DNA of 64,000 nt. Origin: Thermoproteus uzoniensis 768-20 (GTDB lineage: Archaea > Thermoproteota > Thermoprotei > Thermoproteales > Thermoproteaceae). Positions 24,865 to 34,318 of this stretch are shown here, in pieces; within the stretch, counting starts at the first letter, position 1; each line of letters starts with the position of its first letter. Both the position numbers and the translations under genes were made by a program. Below the pieces are notes generated by a model, which did not search any database, was not told the DNA's origin, and saw only the letters and a list, made by a program, of their open reading frames with translations. The stretch spans positions 690,622 through 754,621 of the forward strand of contig NC_015315.1 in assembly GCF_000193375.1 (NCBI RefSeq), written 5' to 3'.

Positions 24865-25805
24865 TGCCGCTGGATCCCCAGATCCGGCATCTGCTCAAGG
24901 CGCTGAGGGAGGCGGCGACGCCCGCGCAGGCGTCGGTCCAGGAACTCCGGAAGGCTGTGGAGGAGCAACACAAGCCCCTTGTAGCCGCGGCTCGGGAGCC
25001 GGTTGCCGAGACGAGGGACGTGCAGGTGCCGGCGCAAGGCGGCTCCATAAGGGCCAGAGTATACGTTCCGAGGAAGGCGCAAGGGCTTCCCCTGGTGCTC
25101 TACTACCACGGCGGCGGCTTCGTCTTCGGCAACGTCGAGACCCACGACCACATATGCAGGAGGCTCGCCAGGCAGGCCGACGCGGTGGTGGTCTCGGTGG
25201 ACTACCGCCTAGCGCCCGAGCACAAATTCCCCACCGCGGTTCTCGACGCCTACGCGGCGTTGAGGTGGGCCGCCGAAAACGCCCACGAGTTTGGGGCGGA
25301 TCCGGGCAAGATAGCCGTCGCGGGCGACTCGGCCGGCGGCAACCTGGCGGCCGTGGTCAGCATACTGGACAGAGACTCCGGCGAGCGGCTCGTGAAGAAG
25401 CAAGTGTTGATCTACCCCGTCGTGAACATGACCGGGGTGCCGACTAAGTCGGTGGTCGAGTACGGGGCCGCGGAGGACGCCTTCCTTTCGCTTGATATGA
25501 TGGCGTGGTTCGGCAAGCAGTACCTCGCAAGGCCGGAGGACGCGTTCGACGTAAGGGCCTCGCCTATATTGGCCGACCTAGCCGGCCTCCCGCCCGCGTT
25601 GGTGATAGCGGCGGAGTACGACCCGCTCCGCGACGAGGACGAGCTGTACGCCTTCAAGATGAGGGCGGCGGGCTCGCGGGCTACTGTCGCCGTGTTCTCG
25701 GGGATGGTACACGGGTTCGTGTCTCTCTACCCGTTGGTCGACGCCGGGAGGGAGGCCTTAGACCTAGCCGCGGCGTCTATTAGGTCGAGCCTCCAGACTT
25801 CTTGA
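24864..25805 (+). CDS. Alpha/beta-hydrolase, hormone-sensitive-lipase family esterase
   Basis: 313-residue carboxylesterase. The oxyanion-hole motif HGGG is at residues 82-85, nucleophile Ser156 in GDSAGG, the acid Asp253 in EYDPLRDED and the base His283 in VHGF, the complete family set. The N-terminal cap helices are present. Thermophilic relatives hydrolyse short acyl esters; the natural substrate is unknown. Its 3' end overlaps the inorganic pyrophosphatase gene on the other strand by 26 nt. Confidence 0.94.
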   Translation: MPLDPQIRHLLKALREAATPAQASVQELRKAVEEQHKPLVAAAREPVAETRDVQVPAQGGSIRARVYVPRKAQGLPLVLYYHGGGFVFGNVETHDHICRRLARQADAVVVSVDYRLAPEHKFPTAVLDAYAALRWAAENAHEFGADPGKIAVAGDSAGGNLAAVVSILDRDSGERLVKKQVLIYPVVNMTGVPTKSVVEYGAAEDAFLSLDMMAWFGKQYLARPEDAFDVRASPILADLAGLPPALVIAAEYDPLRDEDELYAFKMRAAGSRATVAVFSGMVHGFVSLYPLVDAGREALDLAAASIRSSLQTS

Positions 25806-26313
25806 ACCTCTCGACGGCCTCCATAATGTATTTTTTGGCCTCCTCGACGCCCAGATAGCCCCTCGCCTTGACCCATTTGCCGGGCTCCAGCTCCTTATAC
25901 CTCTCGAAGAAGTGCTTTATCTTCTCCAGAGTGGGCTTGGTCAGATCGAAGACGTCCTTCACGTCGGCGTACGACGGATCTATCTTCTCTATGGGCACCG
26001 CGATGACCTTGTAGTCGAGCCCCTCCTCGTCCTCCATCTCCAGCAAGCCCAATGGCCTCGCCCTGACGACTACCCCCGGCGCGAACTCGGCCCCGCTCAG
26101 TAAAGCGACGTCGAGAGGATCGCCGTCTTCGGAAAGGGTGCTGGGTATAAAGCCGTAGTTGAACGGGTAGACGAGGGCGGTGTAGAGCACGCGGTCGACG
26201 GCGATGACGCCGAGCTCGTCGTCGTACTCGTACTTGACGTTCGAGCCGGCCGGTATCTCGACGAAGACGTATATCTCGTCGGGCGGCTTTCTGCCCGGCG
26301 GTAGCCTAAGCAT
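25780..26313 (-). CDS. ppa: Inorganic pyrophosphatase (family I)
   Basis: Hydrolyses pyrophosphate to phosphate, pulling biosynthetic reactions forward. 177 residues, the normal hexameric type. Seen are VEIPAGSNVKYEYD, YPFNYGFIPSTLSEDGDPLDV (metal-binding Asp cluster), and a DVKD segment later with Lys/Arg anion contacts. TATA-like sequence lies 5' at about 26333-26341. Monocistronic. Confidence 0.96.
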   Translation of the reverse strand: MLRLPPGRKPPDEIYVFVEIPAGSNVKYEYDDELGVIAVDRVLYTALVYPFNYGFIPSTLSEDGDPLDVALLSGAEFAPGVVVRARPLGLLEMEDEEGLDYKVIAVPIEKIDPSYADVKDVFDLTKPTLEKIKHFFERYKELEPGKWVKARGYLGVEEAKKYIMEAVERFKKSGGST

Positions 26314-26359
26314 GGGCGGGCCCCAAATAGAAAATATAAAGATTTTCCCTAATGAAGTA

Positions 26360-27751
26360 TCAAACCGAGGCGGCCGCCCCGTCGCCTCTCACGTCCGCCA
26401 CGGCGCCCACGACGCCGCCTTTCTTGAAGGCCATGGCGGCTACGCCAAGCCGCGCTGGGTAGTCCACTATCTCCACGTCGGGCCCCTCCTCGTAGCCCCT
26501 CTCAGCGACGGCCTTCCAGCCGCCCACCCACATAAACCTAGGCGCCCACACGACGCGCCTCGGCTCCATGGAGTAGTCGACGAGGTTCTGCACCAGCTGG
26601 GCGTATATCACCGGCCTGTAGTGGCCGGCGCTGGAGCCCAACGCGGCCTCCTGGCCTTCCCCCACGGCCAGCACGGCCGAGAGCGTGTGGGCCGGCCTCC
26701 TCCGCGGCGCGGCCTCGTTGGGCCCGGTCGTGAAGTCGAACGCTCTGTTGTTCAGGACAACGCCCCACCTCCCCTCGACGTACTGCGACCCGAAGGAGTA
26801 GTAGATGCTCTGGATAGCCGATATGATCACGTCCCTATCCGCCACGGCGAAATAGGTAGTGCCCCGCGTGGGGGTCGGCGCCTCCGCCTCGCCGAGCTCT
26901 ATACGCCCCCGCAACAAGTCGTCGACGGGCACCGGCCCGTCGCCGAGGTATCTGTCTCTGGCCCAATGGGCCTTTCTAGCCGCCCTTACCACGGCCCTTA
27001 TACGTCTGTAGGAAAAGGGCTCCCTCGGCAACTCGTCCCGCGCCAGCTTGAGGGTAAGGAGGACGGCGAAGCCGAGAGAGGGCGGCGGCGTCTCGTAGAG
27101 CGTCCACCCGCCGTACTCCATCGAGATGGGGTCCTTGACCTCGGCCCTGTACTGCAGAAAATCGTCGCGGGAGAAGTAGTCGCCGGACAGCGAGTCTGCG
27201 AGGGCCTCGTAGAGGCCGTCCGGCCCGTGCTCTCCGTAGATCCGGTAAAGGGCAAGCAAAGGCCCGATCCGGTAAGGGGCGCCCGGCTCGCGCGGTATCG
27301 AGGCGTACAGCGAGGCGCCTGGGCCCTCCAGCTTGGCCCTAGACAGAGCGTCGGCCAGCGAGGGGTGGACCACGGCGCGCTTTTCCAAGAAGTCCGCCAC
27401 GTAGTTTACCAGCCTCCGCCACTCCATGGAGCCGAGAGATCTGTGTAGCTCCCAGAGGCCTTGGGCGAAGCCTGGCACCACCGCTGACCGGAGGCCCGAC
27501 TCGGGAGGCCGTCTGGATATCCCGCTTGGCGCCCAGCCGAGGCCTACCACCGCCTTTACCGATCCTCCCTTACCGTAAAGGGCGAGGAAGTCGCCGCCGA
27601 CGCCGTTGAGGTGAGGCAGGAGGTAGGACAAGGCCAGCGAGACCGCCACGGCCACATCGCCGGCGTTTCCGCCCATCTCGTACACCTTGAGGCCGAGGTA
27701 GGTCGCCTGGAAGCTCTCGGATGCAACCGCTATGGAGGCGCCCCAGCTCAT
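26360..27751 (-). CDS. ggt: Gamma-glutamyltransferase-like Ntn hydrolase
   Basis: 463 residues. Begins with [18 protein letters not shown] and [11 protein letters not shown], as in the large-subunit half of GGT. The small-subunit half should begin at the autocatalytic Thr in [13 protein letters not shown] near residue 305; later [16 protein letters not shown] and a glycine-rich end are recognisable. It would cleave gamma-glutamyl bonds; no signal peptide is seen, so it may be cytosolic. The start ATG overlaps the thrC stop (ATGA), placing it third in yjbQ-thrC-ggt. Overall it is diverged and the substrate is uncertain. Confidence 0.85.
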   Translation of the reverse strand: MSWGASIAVASESFQATYLGLKVYEMGGNAGDVAVAVSLALSYLLPHLNGVGGDFLALYGKGGSVKAVVGLGWAPSGISRRPPESGLRSAVVPGFAQGLWELHRSLGSMEWRRLVNYVADFLEKRAVVHPSLADALSRAKLEGPGASLYASIPREPGAPYRIGPLLALYRIYGEHGPDGLYEALADSLSGDYFSRDDFLQYRAEVKDPISMEYGGWTLYETPPPSLGFAVLLTLKLARDELPREPFSYRRIRAVVRAARKAHWARDRYLGDGPVPVDDLLRGRIELGEAEAPTPTRGTTYFAVADRDVIISAIQSIYYSFGSQYVEGRWGVVLNNRAFDFTTGPNEAAPRRRPAHTLSAVLAVGEGQEAALGSSAGHYRPVIYAQLVQNLVDYSMEPRRVVWAPRFMWVGGWKAVAERGYEEGPDVEIVDYPARLGVAAMAFKKGGVVGAVADVRGDGAAASV

Positions 27752-28752
27752 AGCGTCTTCAAGCCGCTCCCTGTGAGGACCACCACGGCGTCCTCCCCGG
27801 CGCCCAGCTTCCAATAGCCCGCCAGCGCCACGGCCGACGACGGCTCGGCCAATAGCCCGCGCCTCGCCAGCCAGCGCCAGGCAGCCTCTATCTCCGGCTC
27901 GGCGACCCAGACGCAGTCGCCGTGTCTCCGCACGACCTCGGCCATCTCGGGCAGTAGGGGCGGGTTCGTCGAGACCAGCGCGTCTGCCATAGACGTCAGC
28001 CGGTCAGGCGGCGTGTACCTCTCGCCCTTTACCGCGGCGCAGAGAGGCCTCACTTGCTCGGTCTGCACGGCCACAAGCCTCGGCATCTCGTCTATCACGC
28101 CGGAGTCGAGGAGGTGTTTGAAGCCAGAGTAGACGCCCAGGAGGAGGGTGCCCGCAGACGTGGGCAGGTAAACCGCCTCGGGCGCCTTGCCGCCCCTTAC
28201 CAGCTCGTAGGCCAACGTCCTAATCCCGTCTCTGAACTCTGGCCTCCAGACGTGCGAGGCGTAGTAGGCGTTTGCCGCCTCGGCGGCCCTCGCCACGGCC
28301 TCTCTGCCGCCCGGCACCCTTACGACCTTGGCGCCGTAGGCCTCTATTTGCTTGAGCTTGCCGCCCCTTGCGGTCTCCGGCACGTAGATCTCCACCTCCA
28401 TGCCCGCGAGCGCCCCGTAGGCCGCTATGGAGGCCCCGGCGTTGCCCGACGAGTCCTCGGAGATCCTCCGCACTCCCCTTTCCGCCAACGCCGAGATGAG
28501 GACGGCCGACCCCCTGTCCTTGAAACTGCCCGTGGGGTTGAGGAACTCCAGCTTGAACTTGACGCCCCCGACCTCGACAAGCGGCGTGTTGCCCTCGCCC
28601 AGCGTCACCCAACGCCTTATGTAGGGGAAGTTCTCCCTTACCCTCTCCCTATACGGAAAGTCGACGACCACGGTAAAGGGCCCTCCGCACTTGGGGCACC
28701 GGAGCTCGTCGCCCTCCCTCTCGTAGCCGCACCGGGCGCAGACCACCCTCAT
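27748..28752 (-). CDS. thrC: Threonine synthase
   Basis: PLP enzyme converting O-phosphohomoserine to threonine. 334 residues. An N-terminal zinc ribbon ([20 protein letters not shown]) precedes the fold; the PLP Lys lies in [27 protein letters not shown] binds the cofactor phosphate region and TSAGTLLLG follows. The start overlaps yjbQ and the stop overlaps ggt, both by ATGA. It complements thrB at 315-1217. Confidence 0.93.
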   Translation of the reverse strand: MRVVCARCGYEREGDELRCPKCGGPFTVVVDFPYRERVRENFPYIRRWVTLGEGNTPLVEVGGVKFKLEFLNPTGSFKDRGSAVLISALAERGVRRISEDSSGNAGASIAAYGALAGMEVEIYVPETARGGKLKQIEAYGAKVVRVPGGREAVARAAEAANAYYASHVWRPEFRDGIRTLAYELVRGGKAPEAVYLPTSAGTLLLGVYSGFKHLLDSGVIDEMPRLVAVQTEQVRPLCAAVKGERYTPPDRLTSMADALVSTNPPLLPEMAEVVRRHGDCVWVAEPEIEAAWRWLARRGLLAEPSSAVALAGYWKLGAGEDAVVVLTGSGLKTL

Positions 28753-29159
28753 TGGCCAACGACAACGACTACGATGCGCCTCATCCTAGGCCCGTCGAAC
28801 TCGGCGAGGAAGAGCTCTTGCCAAGTGCCCCTCACGAGCTTACCGCCCCTTACCGGGAAGAGGTAGAACTGCTTAAACAGCGCCGAGAGGAGGTGGGCGT
28901 CTGCGTTGTCGTCGATCGCGTTGTGCTCGTACTTGCCCGAGGCGGGCGCTAGCCTCTCGAAAAACGCCTCGTAGTCTCTACGTATCCTCGGCTCGTCTTC
29001 GTTGGCGAATAGGGCCGCGGTTGCGTGAGTCAAGAACACCAGCACGATGCCGTCGGATACGCCGGACTCGGCGACTGCGGACTCCACCTCGCCGGTTATG
29101 TTGACGAGAGCCCTCCGCGAGGAGGTCTTGACCTGGAGCTCCTTGGTGTAGACCTTCAT
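28749..29159 (-). CDS. YjbQ / UPF0047 family protein
   Basis: 136 residues; the family signature is seen as [32 protein letters not shown] and [17 protein letters not shown] with conserved His and Asp residues. Some bacterial relatives have secondary thiamine-phosphate synthase activity, but the physiological role in archaea is unsettled. First gene of the yjbQ-thrC-ggt operon. The tandem TenA genes (31.2-32.5 kb) are another thiamine-related locus nearby, but no direct link is visible. Confidence 0.9.
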   Translation of the reverse strand: MKVYTKELQVKTSSRRALVNITGEVESAVAESGVSDGIVLVFLTHATAALFANEDEPRIRRDYEAFFERLAPASGKYEHNAIDDNADAHLLSALFKQFYLFPVRGGKLVRGTWQELFLAEFDGPRMRRIVVVVVGQ

Positions 29160-29180
29160 TAACGGAAAAACCTCCCAAAA

Positions 29181-29402
29181 TTAAATAGTGTATATCTCGT
29201 AGGGCGGGTCGACCAGCTCCTCGTACTCCTCCTTAGTCAATATGACGAACTCCTTCTCCACCTCGCCTCTCCTCAGAACCGCCCTCCGCTCCTCGTCCGA
29301 GAGGGCCCAGCCGCCGAGAGTGAGGGAGCCCGCTATGTAGGGGTAGGTGCGGCTCCCCTTGGACTTGGAGTACAGTCTAAACCTCACCCGCACCAGCCTC
29401 AT
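29181..29402 (-). CDS. Unknown 73-residue protein
   Basis: Basic N-terminal strand-like part (MRLVRVRFRLYSKSKGSRTY) and acidic C-terminal half (EKEFVILTKEEYEELVDPP). Probably small alpha/beta. Located 21 nt before yjbQ on the same strand with its own A/T-rich 5' region (29403-29425), so possibly the first gene of that operon. I do not recognise it. Confidence 0.65.
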   Translation of the reverse strand: MRLVRVRFRLYSKSKGSRTYPYIAGSLTLGGWALSDEERRAVLRRGEVEKEFVILTKEEYEELVDPPYEIYTI

Positions 29403-29465
29403 ATAAGTACTCCTCCCTCAATTTAAGAAGGGCAAAACGATAATACTTGGGGATTCCCTGTAACC

Positions 29466-30845
29466 GTGCAGAGGCGGCTGAGGCTACGCGACCTCGTCGC
29501 GCTGGGGCTCGCTGGGATTTTGCCGGTCGGCGCCCCCATAGGGGTAGCCCCGCTTGTCAAGTACGCGGGTGAGTCGGCGATTTGGCCCGCCTTGCTGGGC
29601 TACGCCATGGTGTTGTTGTCGGCCGTGCCGATACTCGAATACAGCAGGCTCGCGCGGTTCGTAGGCGGCTACTACGGGCTGGCGGAGCTCGGGCTGGGGC
29701 CTCTGGCGGGGAAATACACCGCCGCCGCGAACTACCTCTACTACGTAGCGTGGCAGGCGCAGAACGCCCTGCAGGCAGGCTGGGTCGTCTACGGCATTAC
29801 GGGCAGCCCCGCGGCGTGGGCCGCCGCGGTCGTCGGCGTCTTGTTGCTGTCGTATGCCGGCGCCTCGTCGCAACCGCGCCGCTATGCCGGCGATGTTTTG
29901 ATCCCCGCGCTGGCCTTCACCGCCTCGATAACGGCGGCCCTAGACGTCTACGTGATCGCCGCCTCTCCCTACAGGTCGTTAAGGCCTCTGTTCCCCGGCG
30001 GCTGGAACGGAGTTGCGGTGGCCGCCGCCGTGCAGGGCTTCTGGATGTACGTGGGGTACGGCACGCCGCTCTTCTACAGCGAGGAGGCCGAGAGCCCGTC
30101 GAGAGACGTCTGGAGAGCCGTCGTTATCTCCGCGACAATATCGGCGGCTCTCTACGTTCTGTCGGCCTATGCCGTAGTCGCCGCAGTGCCGCCGTCGACG
30201 ATAGGCGAGGTCGCGGCGTCGCCGATGCCCTATGTCGACGCTTGGTCCCGCTACCTCCCGGCTTGGCTCCTTGCGGCGTATCCCCTCCTCATAGCCCCCG
30301 CCGTCCTCGCATATGGAGGCCCCTCGGGATCCCACGCCAGGTTGCTCTGGGCCATGGCTAGAGACGGCTTCGTGGGCTACGAGAGGCTGAAGGAGCTCGA
30401 CAGAAACGGAGTGCCGAGAAACGCCGCATTGTTCAACTTAGCCGTCTCCTCGGCCTTTGCGGCCGCCGCGGCTACCTACGTCTTCGTCCGGTCGGGCCTA
30501 AGCCCCGCATCTGCCGAGATCGCCTGGCTGTTCGCGTCGACTGCGGCCACCGTTCTGTGGTACGCCCACCATCTGCTCCCCGAGATAGCGCTCTACCCGT
30601 ACCTACTCAGAGCCGGGCCGTATAGGCGGGGCCCCAGAGCGCTCTTAGTCGGCGTCGTCGCCCCCATCGCCGGGACCGCCATATTGGTCTACACGCTATA
30701 CGTCACCGCGTCGACCAAGCTACAGTACACGCCGGCGATCTGCGCCGGCGTCGCGCTGTCGGTTGCGGCGCTCCTCTACACGCTTCTGCGCAAGGCGCGG
30801 GGCAAGCTCGGCTCCAGCACAATCTACTACTTCTTAGAAAAATGA
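29466..30845 (+). CDS. APC-superfamily amino acid permease
   Basis: 459-residue integral membrane protein with roughly twelve hydrophobic segments. The first segment contains the unwound glycine-rich helix LGLAGILPVGAPIGVAPLVKYAG, characteristic of APC carriers, and segment 6 region ALAVQG-FWMYVGYGTPLFYSEEAE is also family-like. It would import amino acids or amines with H+ or Na+; substrate cannot be predicted. GTG start. Monocistronic. Confidence 0.85.
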   Translation: MQRRLRLRDLVALGLAGILPVGAPIGVAPLVKYAGESAIWPALLGYAMVLLSAVPILEYSRLARFVGGYYGLAELGLGPLAGKYTAAANYLYYVAWQAQNALQAGWVVYGITGSPAAWAAAVVGVLLLSYAGASSQPRRYAGDVLIPALAFTASITAALDVYVIAASPYRSLRPLFPGGWNGVAVAAAVQGFWMYVGYGTPLFYSEEAESPSRDVWRAVVISATISAALYVLSAYAVVAAVPPSTIGEVAASPMPYVDAWSRYLPAWLLAAYPLLIAPAVLAYGGPSGSHARLLWAMARDGFVGYERLKELDRNGVPRNAALFNLAVSSAFAAAAATYVFVRSGLSPASAEIAWLFASTAATVLWYAHHLLPEIALYPYLLRAGPYRRGPRALLVGVVAPIAGTAILVYTLYVTASTKLQYTPAICAGVALSVAALLYTLLRKARGKLGSSTIYYFLEK

Positions 30846-30876
30846 GTGAGGGGAGAAAGAGGTTGTAGAAAAACGC

Positions 30877-31143
30877 TTAGTTGCCTATTGCCTTTCTCTG
30901 TAGCCACTTGGCGTACATTATCATGAATACGTCTGCGTTGTGTTTTCCTACGGCTTTGGATAGGGCTTGGTAGATCTCGTCGGGTTTTTCTAGGGCTATT
31001 TCCTCGAAGGTCTTCCCCAAGACTCTAGCCAACCTCACGTCCAGCACAGCCCTATAGCTGCTGTCCAGAGAGCTGTAGAACTCCAACAACTTCCCCCTAG
31101 CCATCCTCACTTCCCCAACCCGAGCCCTCACAACCGCCGACAT
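30877..31143 (-). CDS. Unknown 88-residue protein, paralogue of 9273-9554
   Basis: Helical protein sharing FYSSLDSSYR, a LEKP turn, a VGKHNAD motif and a KWL end with the gene at 9273-9554. Family unknown to me. A strong TATA-like stretch (TTTTTATTTTTAAAGG, about 31156-31171, minus strand) fits a leaderless start. As in the paralogue, codon third positions flip mid-gene: codons 1-44 end in T or G in 34 cases, codons 45-88 never end in T and end in A or C in 36 cases. Confidence 0.78.
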   Translation of the reverse strand: MSAVVRARVGEVRMARGKLLEFYSSLDSSYRAVLDVRLARVLGKTFEEIALEKPDEIYQALSKAVGKHNADVFMIMYAKWLQRKAIGN

Positions 31144-31211
31144 GCCCCCACTTTACCTTTAAAAATAAAAAACTTGCGAAGCGCCGAGAGAACACATCCC
31201 ACATATAAAAA

Positions 31212-31847
31212 TTACGGAGTTGCGCGCCGACACGCGCTCGGATCGGCGCCAGATATTGAGAACCAGAAGGAGCATTCGTACGTCTGTATAGCCCGCGCCA
31301 CGAATAGGTAGCGCTGGCGGTCGTAGTACCTCTCGGCTATGCGCTCCGCTACGGCCTCCACGTCCTCGTAGGGCCGCGAGAAGAGGTCGAGGAACTCAGT
31401 CGACTTGAACCCGTTGGATTTAAGCCAGGCCGAGAGCTGGGCGCATGCGCGGCCCCAGACGGGCAGATTCACCGTCATGGCGACGGCCAGATCGCCCATG
31501 GTGCCGTTCAGGGCCAGCCAAGAGAGGAAGTGCGTGTACGCTACGGCAAATGGGTCGAGCGCATCCCAGCTGAACGCGACGCCGAGCTCTCTCGCCATCT
31601 CGCCGAGGGCCCTAAGGGCGGCGTAGTCGCCGTCCACGAGCGCCTTCAAGAAGGCCAGCTCGACGCCGTCGCTGGCCCTCCCCATGGCGGCCGAGAGAGC
31701 CCTCAAGTCGTACTGCACTATGTAGAGCTGGTTCGCCACAAACCTCTTCACAGAAGCCGTGTCGGGGCTCCGCAACGCCGGCGCTTCGAAGATCCTCTCG
31801 TTCAACGCCGCCAGCTCCCGCCTAAGCTCCTCGATCACGCCGGCCAT
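31212..31847 (-). CDS. TenA-like protein lacking the catalytic Cys
   Basis: 211 residues of the TenA/THI-4/PqqC fold. An Asp-containing helix (FVANQLYIVQYDLRALS) and the late YECSFWFS motif, with the conserved Glu at 191, match TenA. The position that carries Cys135 in thiaminase II (LLPC in the neighbour) reads NLPVWGR here, so the Cys is absent. It may be a TenA of the Cys-less class or a non-catalytic partner of the upstream gene, with which it overlaps by 13 nt. ATG at 31847 is chosen from family length. Confidence 0.78.
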   Translation of the reverse strand: MAGVIEELRRELAALNERIFEAPALRSPDTASVKRFVANQLYIVQYDLRALSAAMGRASDGVELAFLKALVDGDYAALRALGEMARELGVAFSWDALDPFAVAYTHFLSWLALNGTMGDLAVAMTVNLPVWGRACAQLSAWLKSNGFKSTEFLDLFSRPYEDVEAVAERIAERYYDRQRYLFVARAIQTYECSFWFSISGADPSACRRATP

Positions 31848-32488
31848 GTCTCCCCCGAATAGGCGGCGTTCCAGAAGGCCAGCTCGTAGAGGGAGGCGGT
31901 CTTGAAGGGCTCCCACGCCTCGTCGAACGGCGGAGAGAGCGCGTCGAGGAGATCTCTGAGCTTTTTGACGAGCGATCTGTACTCCTCCGAGAGGTAGACA
32001 GAGGCCCACCTCCTATATACGGAGACGGGGTTCTCCGCGAGGAGGCCGCGGTGGGCCTCCGCGATCTCCATGTACGTCCAGAAACACGGGAGAAGCGCCG
32101 AGAGGCATTGGGCGAAGGTCCCCAGAGCGCAGGTCGAGGAGAGGTAGGACATATAGCCGACGTTGGTGGGGCTCGGGCGGGCCCTCGCGGCGTCCTCCAA
32201 CGACAGGCCCAGCTCTCCCAGGAGCGCCTCGTAGCTCGCCAGCTCGCCCGTCAGCTCGCCGTAGGCCAGCTCGGCCATAGCCCTCATCGACCTCACGTCG
32301 GGCGCTCTGGCCGCGGCCAAGGCGAGAGCCCGGGAGAACCCGACCAAGTAGTTGTAGTCCTGGAGGACGTAGTTCTTGAACTTCTCCAGGGGGAGGTCGC
32401 CTCTGTAGAGGCCGACCACGAACGGGTGGCGCAGTATGGCGGACCATATATCGTCTGCGGACTGCCTCAGCCTCTCGGTAAGAGACAT
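31835..32488 (-). CDS. tenA: TenA-family aminopyrimidine aminohydrolase (thiaminase II)
   Basis: 217-residue helical enzyme that salvages the pyrimidine part of degraded thiamine. The key residues match: Asp44 in LQDYNYL, Cys135 in LLPCFWTYMEIA and Glu202 in YELAFW. ATG at 32488 lies at leaderless distance from AATTTATTG (about 32506-32514, minus strand). It overlaps the second TenA-like gene, so both are translated from one message. Confidence 0.92.
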   Translation of the reverse strand: MSLTERLRQSADDIWSAILRHPFVVGLYRGDLPLEKFKNYVLQDYNYLVGFSRALALAAARAPDVRSMRAMAELAYGELTGELASYEALLGELGLSLEDAARARPSPTNVGYMSYLSSTCALGTFAQCLSALLPCFWTYMEIAEAHRGLLAENPVSVYRRWASVYLSEEYRSLVKKLRDLLDALSPPFDEAWEPFKTASLYELAFWNAAYSGETWPA

Positions 32489-32558
32489 ATAACTTATCGC
32501 AAGTCCATCAATAAATTTTTGGCGTCGCAAGCCTTTAAGCACAGCCACAGCGCCGTCT

Positions 32559-33461
32559 GTGGGATACCTCGGCTCCCTCCTCCTCCGCGAGCTGGAGCGT
32601 ATGGGGCTCGGCAGGCCGGCGGTCCCGAGGAGGCTTAGGTGCAGGTACGAGCCGGAGCAGTGCGCGGCTGTGAGGATACTCCTCGGGGGCTACCGGCTCT
32701 GCAAGTTCCCCGACGGCGTCGCGTTGGTGCGGGAGGATAGGCCGTGTCCGGAGCCCGTCGAGGTGCGGCTGGAGCCTCCGGAGGCGCCGAGGATATACAT
32801 AGACCTGGGGCTTTGGGACATCCACACCGACTCCGAGAAGAACGAGCTGGTGGAGCAAGTCGTGGCCTCCATAGCGGCTGTTAGGAGGCAGCTGTGGGAC
32901 GGCAACCTCTATCTATCTAGGGCGCCTCCCGAGTTCTTGGAGAGGTTCAGTAAGGCGGCCCGCGGCATGAGGCACGCCGTGAGGTTCCAGGTAGGCCCCC
33001 CTCCGTCTGCCAGCCTCGTGCTGGATCCCGAGGGGCCGTGCGTCGCCGACGAGGAGGTCTTGAGGAGCGCCTCGGACATAGTACTGGGCGGGATAGTCGA
33101 CAAGGAGCGGATCTATAAGGGGGCGACTGCCCGCCTGGCGGCGTCTATAGGAGTCCCCGACCGGCGCCGTTGCAGGATAGAGCTGAGGGGCTCCACGGTG
33201 GGCGTGCCGGACAGGATAAATAAGATCGTGGAGATAGTCCTGTCGGTGAGATTTGCCGGGGCCTCTCTAGAGGACGCCATAATAAGTGCCCAGGCCAAGA
33301 GGGACAAGGTGTATAGGCTGATGCGGGAGTTCCAGAAGGCGGGCAAGTGCGTCGACCCGGCGCTGGCCGACGAGCTGGCCAGGTGGCTGAAGGCTGACCG
33401 CAAGGCGGTGGAGCTGGCCGCCGCCAAGGCCCACGTGCGGATCGGTTGCGAATCTATATAA
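32559..33461 (+). CDS. Archaeal Trm10-type tRNA position-9 N1-methyltransferase
   Basis: 300 residues with a SPOUT core. IYIDLGLWDIHTDSEKNELVEQ starts the methyltransferase domain near residue 92. DIVLGGIVDKERIYKGAT (AdoMet-knot region near residue 175) and GVPDRINKIVEIVL follow, as in archaeal Trm10. The N-terminal 80 residues with several Cys and Arg would bind tRNA. Archaeal members methylate A9 and/or G9. The GTG start is 26 nt from CCTTTAAGC (32532-32540). It is divergent from tenA. Confidence 0.88.
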   Translation: MGYLGSLLLRELERMGLGRPAVPRRLRCRYEPEQCAAVRILLGGYRLCKFPDGVALVREDRPCPEPVEVRLEPPEAPRIYIDLGLWDIHTDSEKNELVEQVVASIAAVRRQLWDGNLYLSRAPPEFLERFSKAARGMRHAVRFQVGPPPSASLVLDPEGPCVADEEVLRSASDIVLGGIVDKERIYKGATARLAASIGVPDRRRCRIELRGSTVGVPDRINKIVEIVLSVRFAGASLEDAIISAQAKRDKVYRLMREFQKAGKCVDPALADELARWLKADRKAVELAAAKAHVRIGCESI

Positions 33462-33482
33462 ATAGCCGCCGCGGCTATGTAT

Positions 33483-34289
33483 ATGAAGCTGGCTATATTG
33501 GTGGACAACTACCTCACGCAGCTCTCCTCCCTCCGTCTGAGGCTCCTCGGCGAGTGGGGCTTCTCCGCCTACGTCTACGACTGGAGGATACTCTACGACA
33601 CAGGCCTCTCGGGCACAGCCCTCCTCAACAACATGAAGGCTCTCGGCATATCCCCCGACGACCCCGACGTGCTGGTCATCAGCCATAGGCATATAGACCA
33701 CACGGGCGGAGTTAAGGCGTTGCTCTCGGCGAGGTCTAGACCCCTCACCGTGGTGGCCCACGAGAACCTCTTCGCCAAGGCGTACGCCAAGGACGAGATG
33801 GGGGAGGTAGAGATAGGGGTCGACTTCACCCGCGACTTCCTCGAGTCGAGGGGCGCCAGGCTTGTGCTGATAAGGGAGCCCTACAAGATCGCCGAGGGGG
33901 TCTGGGCCTCCGGCGAGATCCCGAGAAGGTGGGGCCCGTCGCACACCGGCGCGGTCTCCGACATCGTGCCGGACGACATGGCCCTCTACATAAGACATCC
34001 CAAGGGCTTAGTGGCCCTCACCGGTTGCGGACACGCAGGCGTGGAGAACATAGTGGAGTACGGGCTGCAGGTGACCGGCGCCGATAGGCTCTACGCAATT
34101 ATCGGCGGGCTCCACTTCATGGGGTTGCCCGAGGCCAGAGTGAGGGAGGCCGCCGGTTATCTGAAGTCGAAGGGCCCCGGACTCGTCGTGGGGACCCACT
34201 GCACCGGCGTGGCCGGCATCGCGGCGTTGCAAGCCGCTCTGCCGGACGTAGCCAAGGCAGGAGGGGCCGGCGCGGTCTTCGAGATATAG
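33483..34289 (+). CDS. Metallo-beta-lactamase-fold hydrolase (COG1237 type)
   Basis: 268 residues. The metal motif HRHIDHTGG is near residue 63, a second His site in LTGCGHAGVENI near 180, and a later GGLHFMG and GTHCTGV. This arrangement matches the dihydropterin phosphate synthase-like group of MBL proteins. The exact substrate is not known. The preferred ATG gives MKLAILVDN; another ATG six bases upstream is possible. TATA CTATATAAAT (33453-33462) precedes it. Confidence 0.85.
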   Translation: MKLAILVDNYLTQLSSLRLRLLGEWGFSAYVYDWRILYDTGLSGTALLNNMKALGISPDDPDVLVISHRHIDHTGGVKALLSARSRPLTVVAHENLFAKAYAKDEMGEVEIGVDFTRDFLESRGARLVLIREPYKIAEGVWASGEIPRRWGPSHTGAVSDIVPDDMALYIRHPKGLVALTGCGHAGVENIVEYGLQVTGADRLYAIIGGLHFMGLPEARVREAAGYLKSKGPGLVVGTHCTGVAGIAALQAALPDVAKAGGAGAVFEI

Positions 34290-34318
34290 CCCTTTAAGGA
34301 GAGGTCTTTTTCCCCTTC

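Noticed and set aside
31200-31211. TATA-like CATATAAAAA on the plus strand
   Set aside because: No plus-strand gene follows; it lies at the 3' end of the minus-strand TenA-like gene, where the same bases read as a T-rich stretch and more likely help transcription end.
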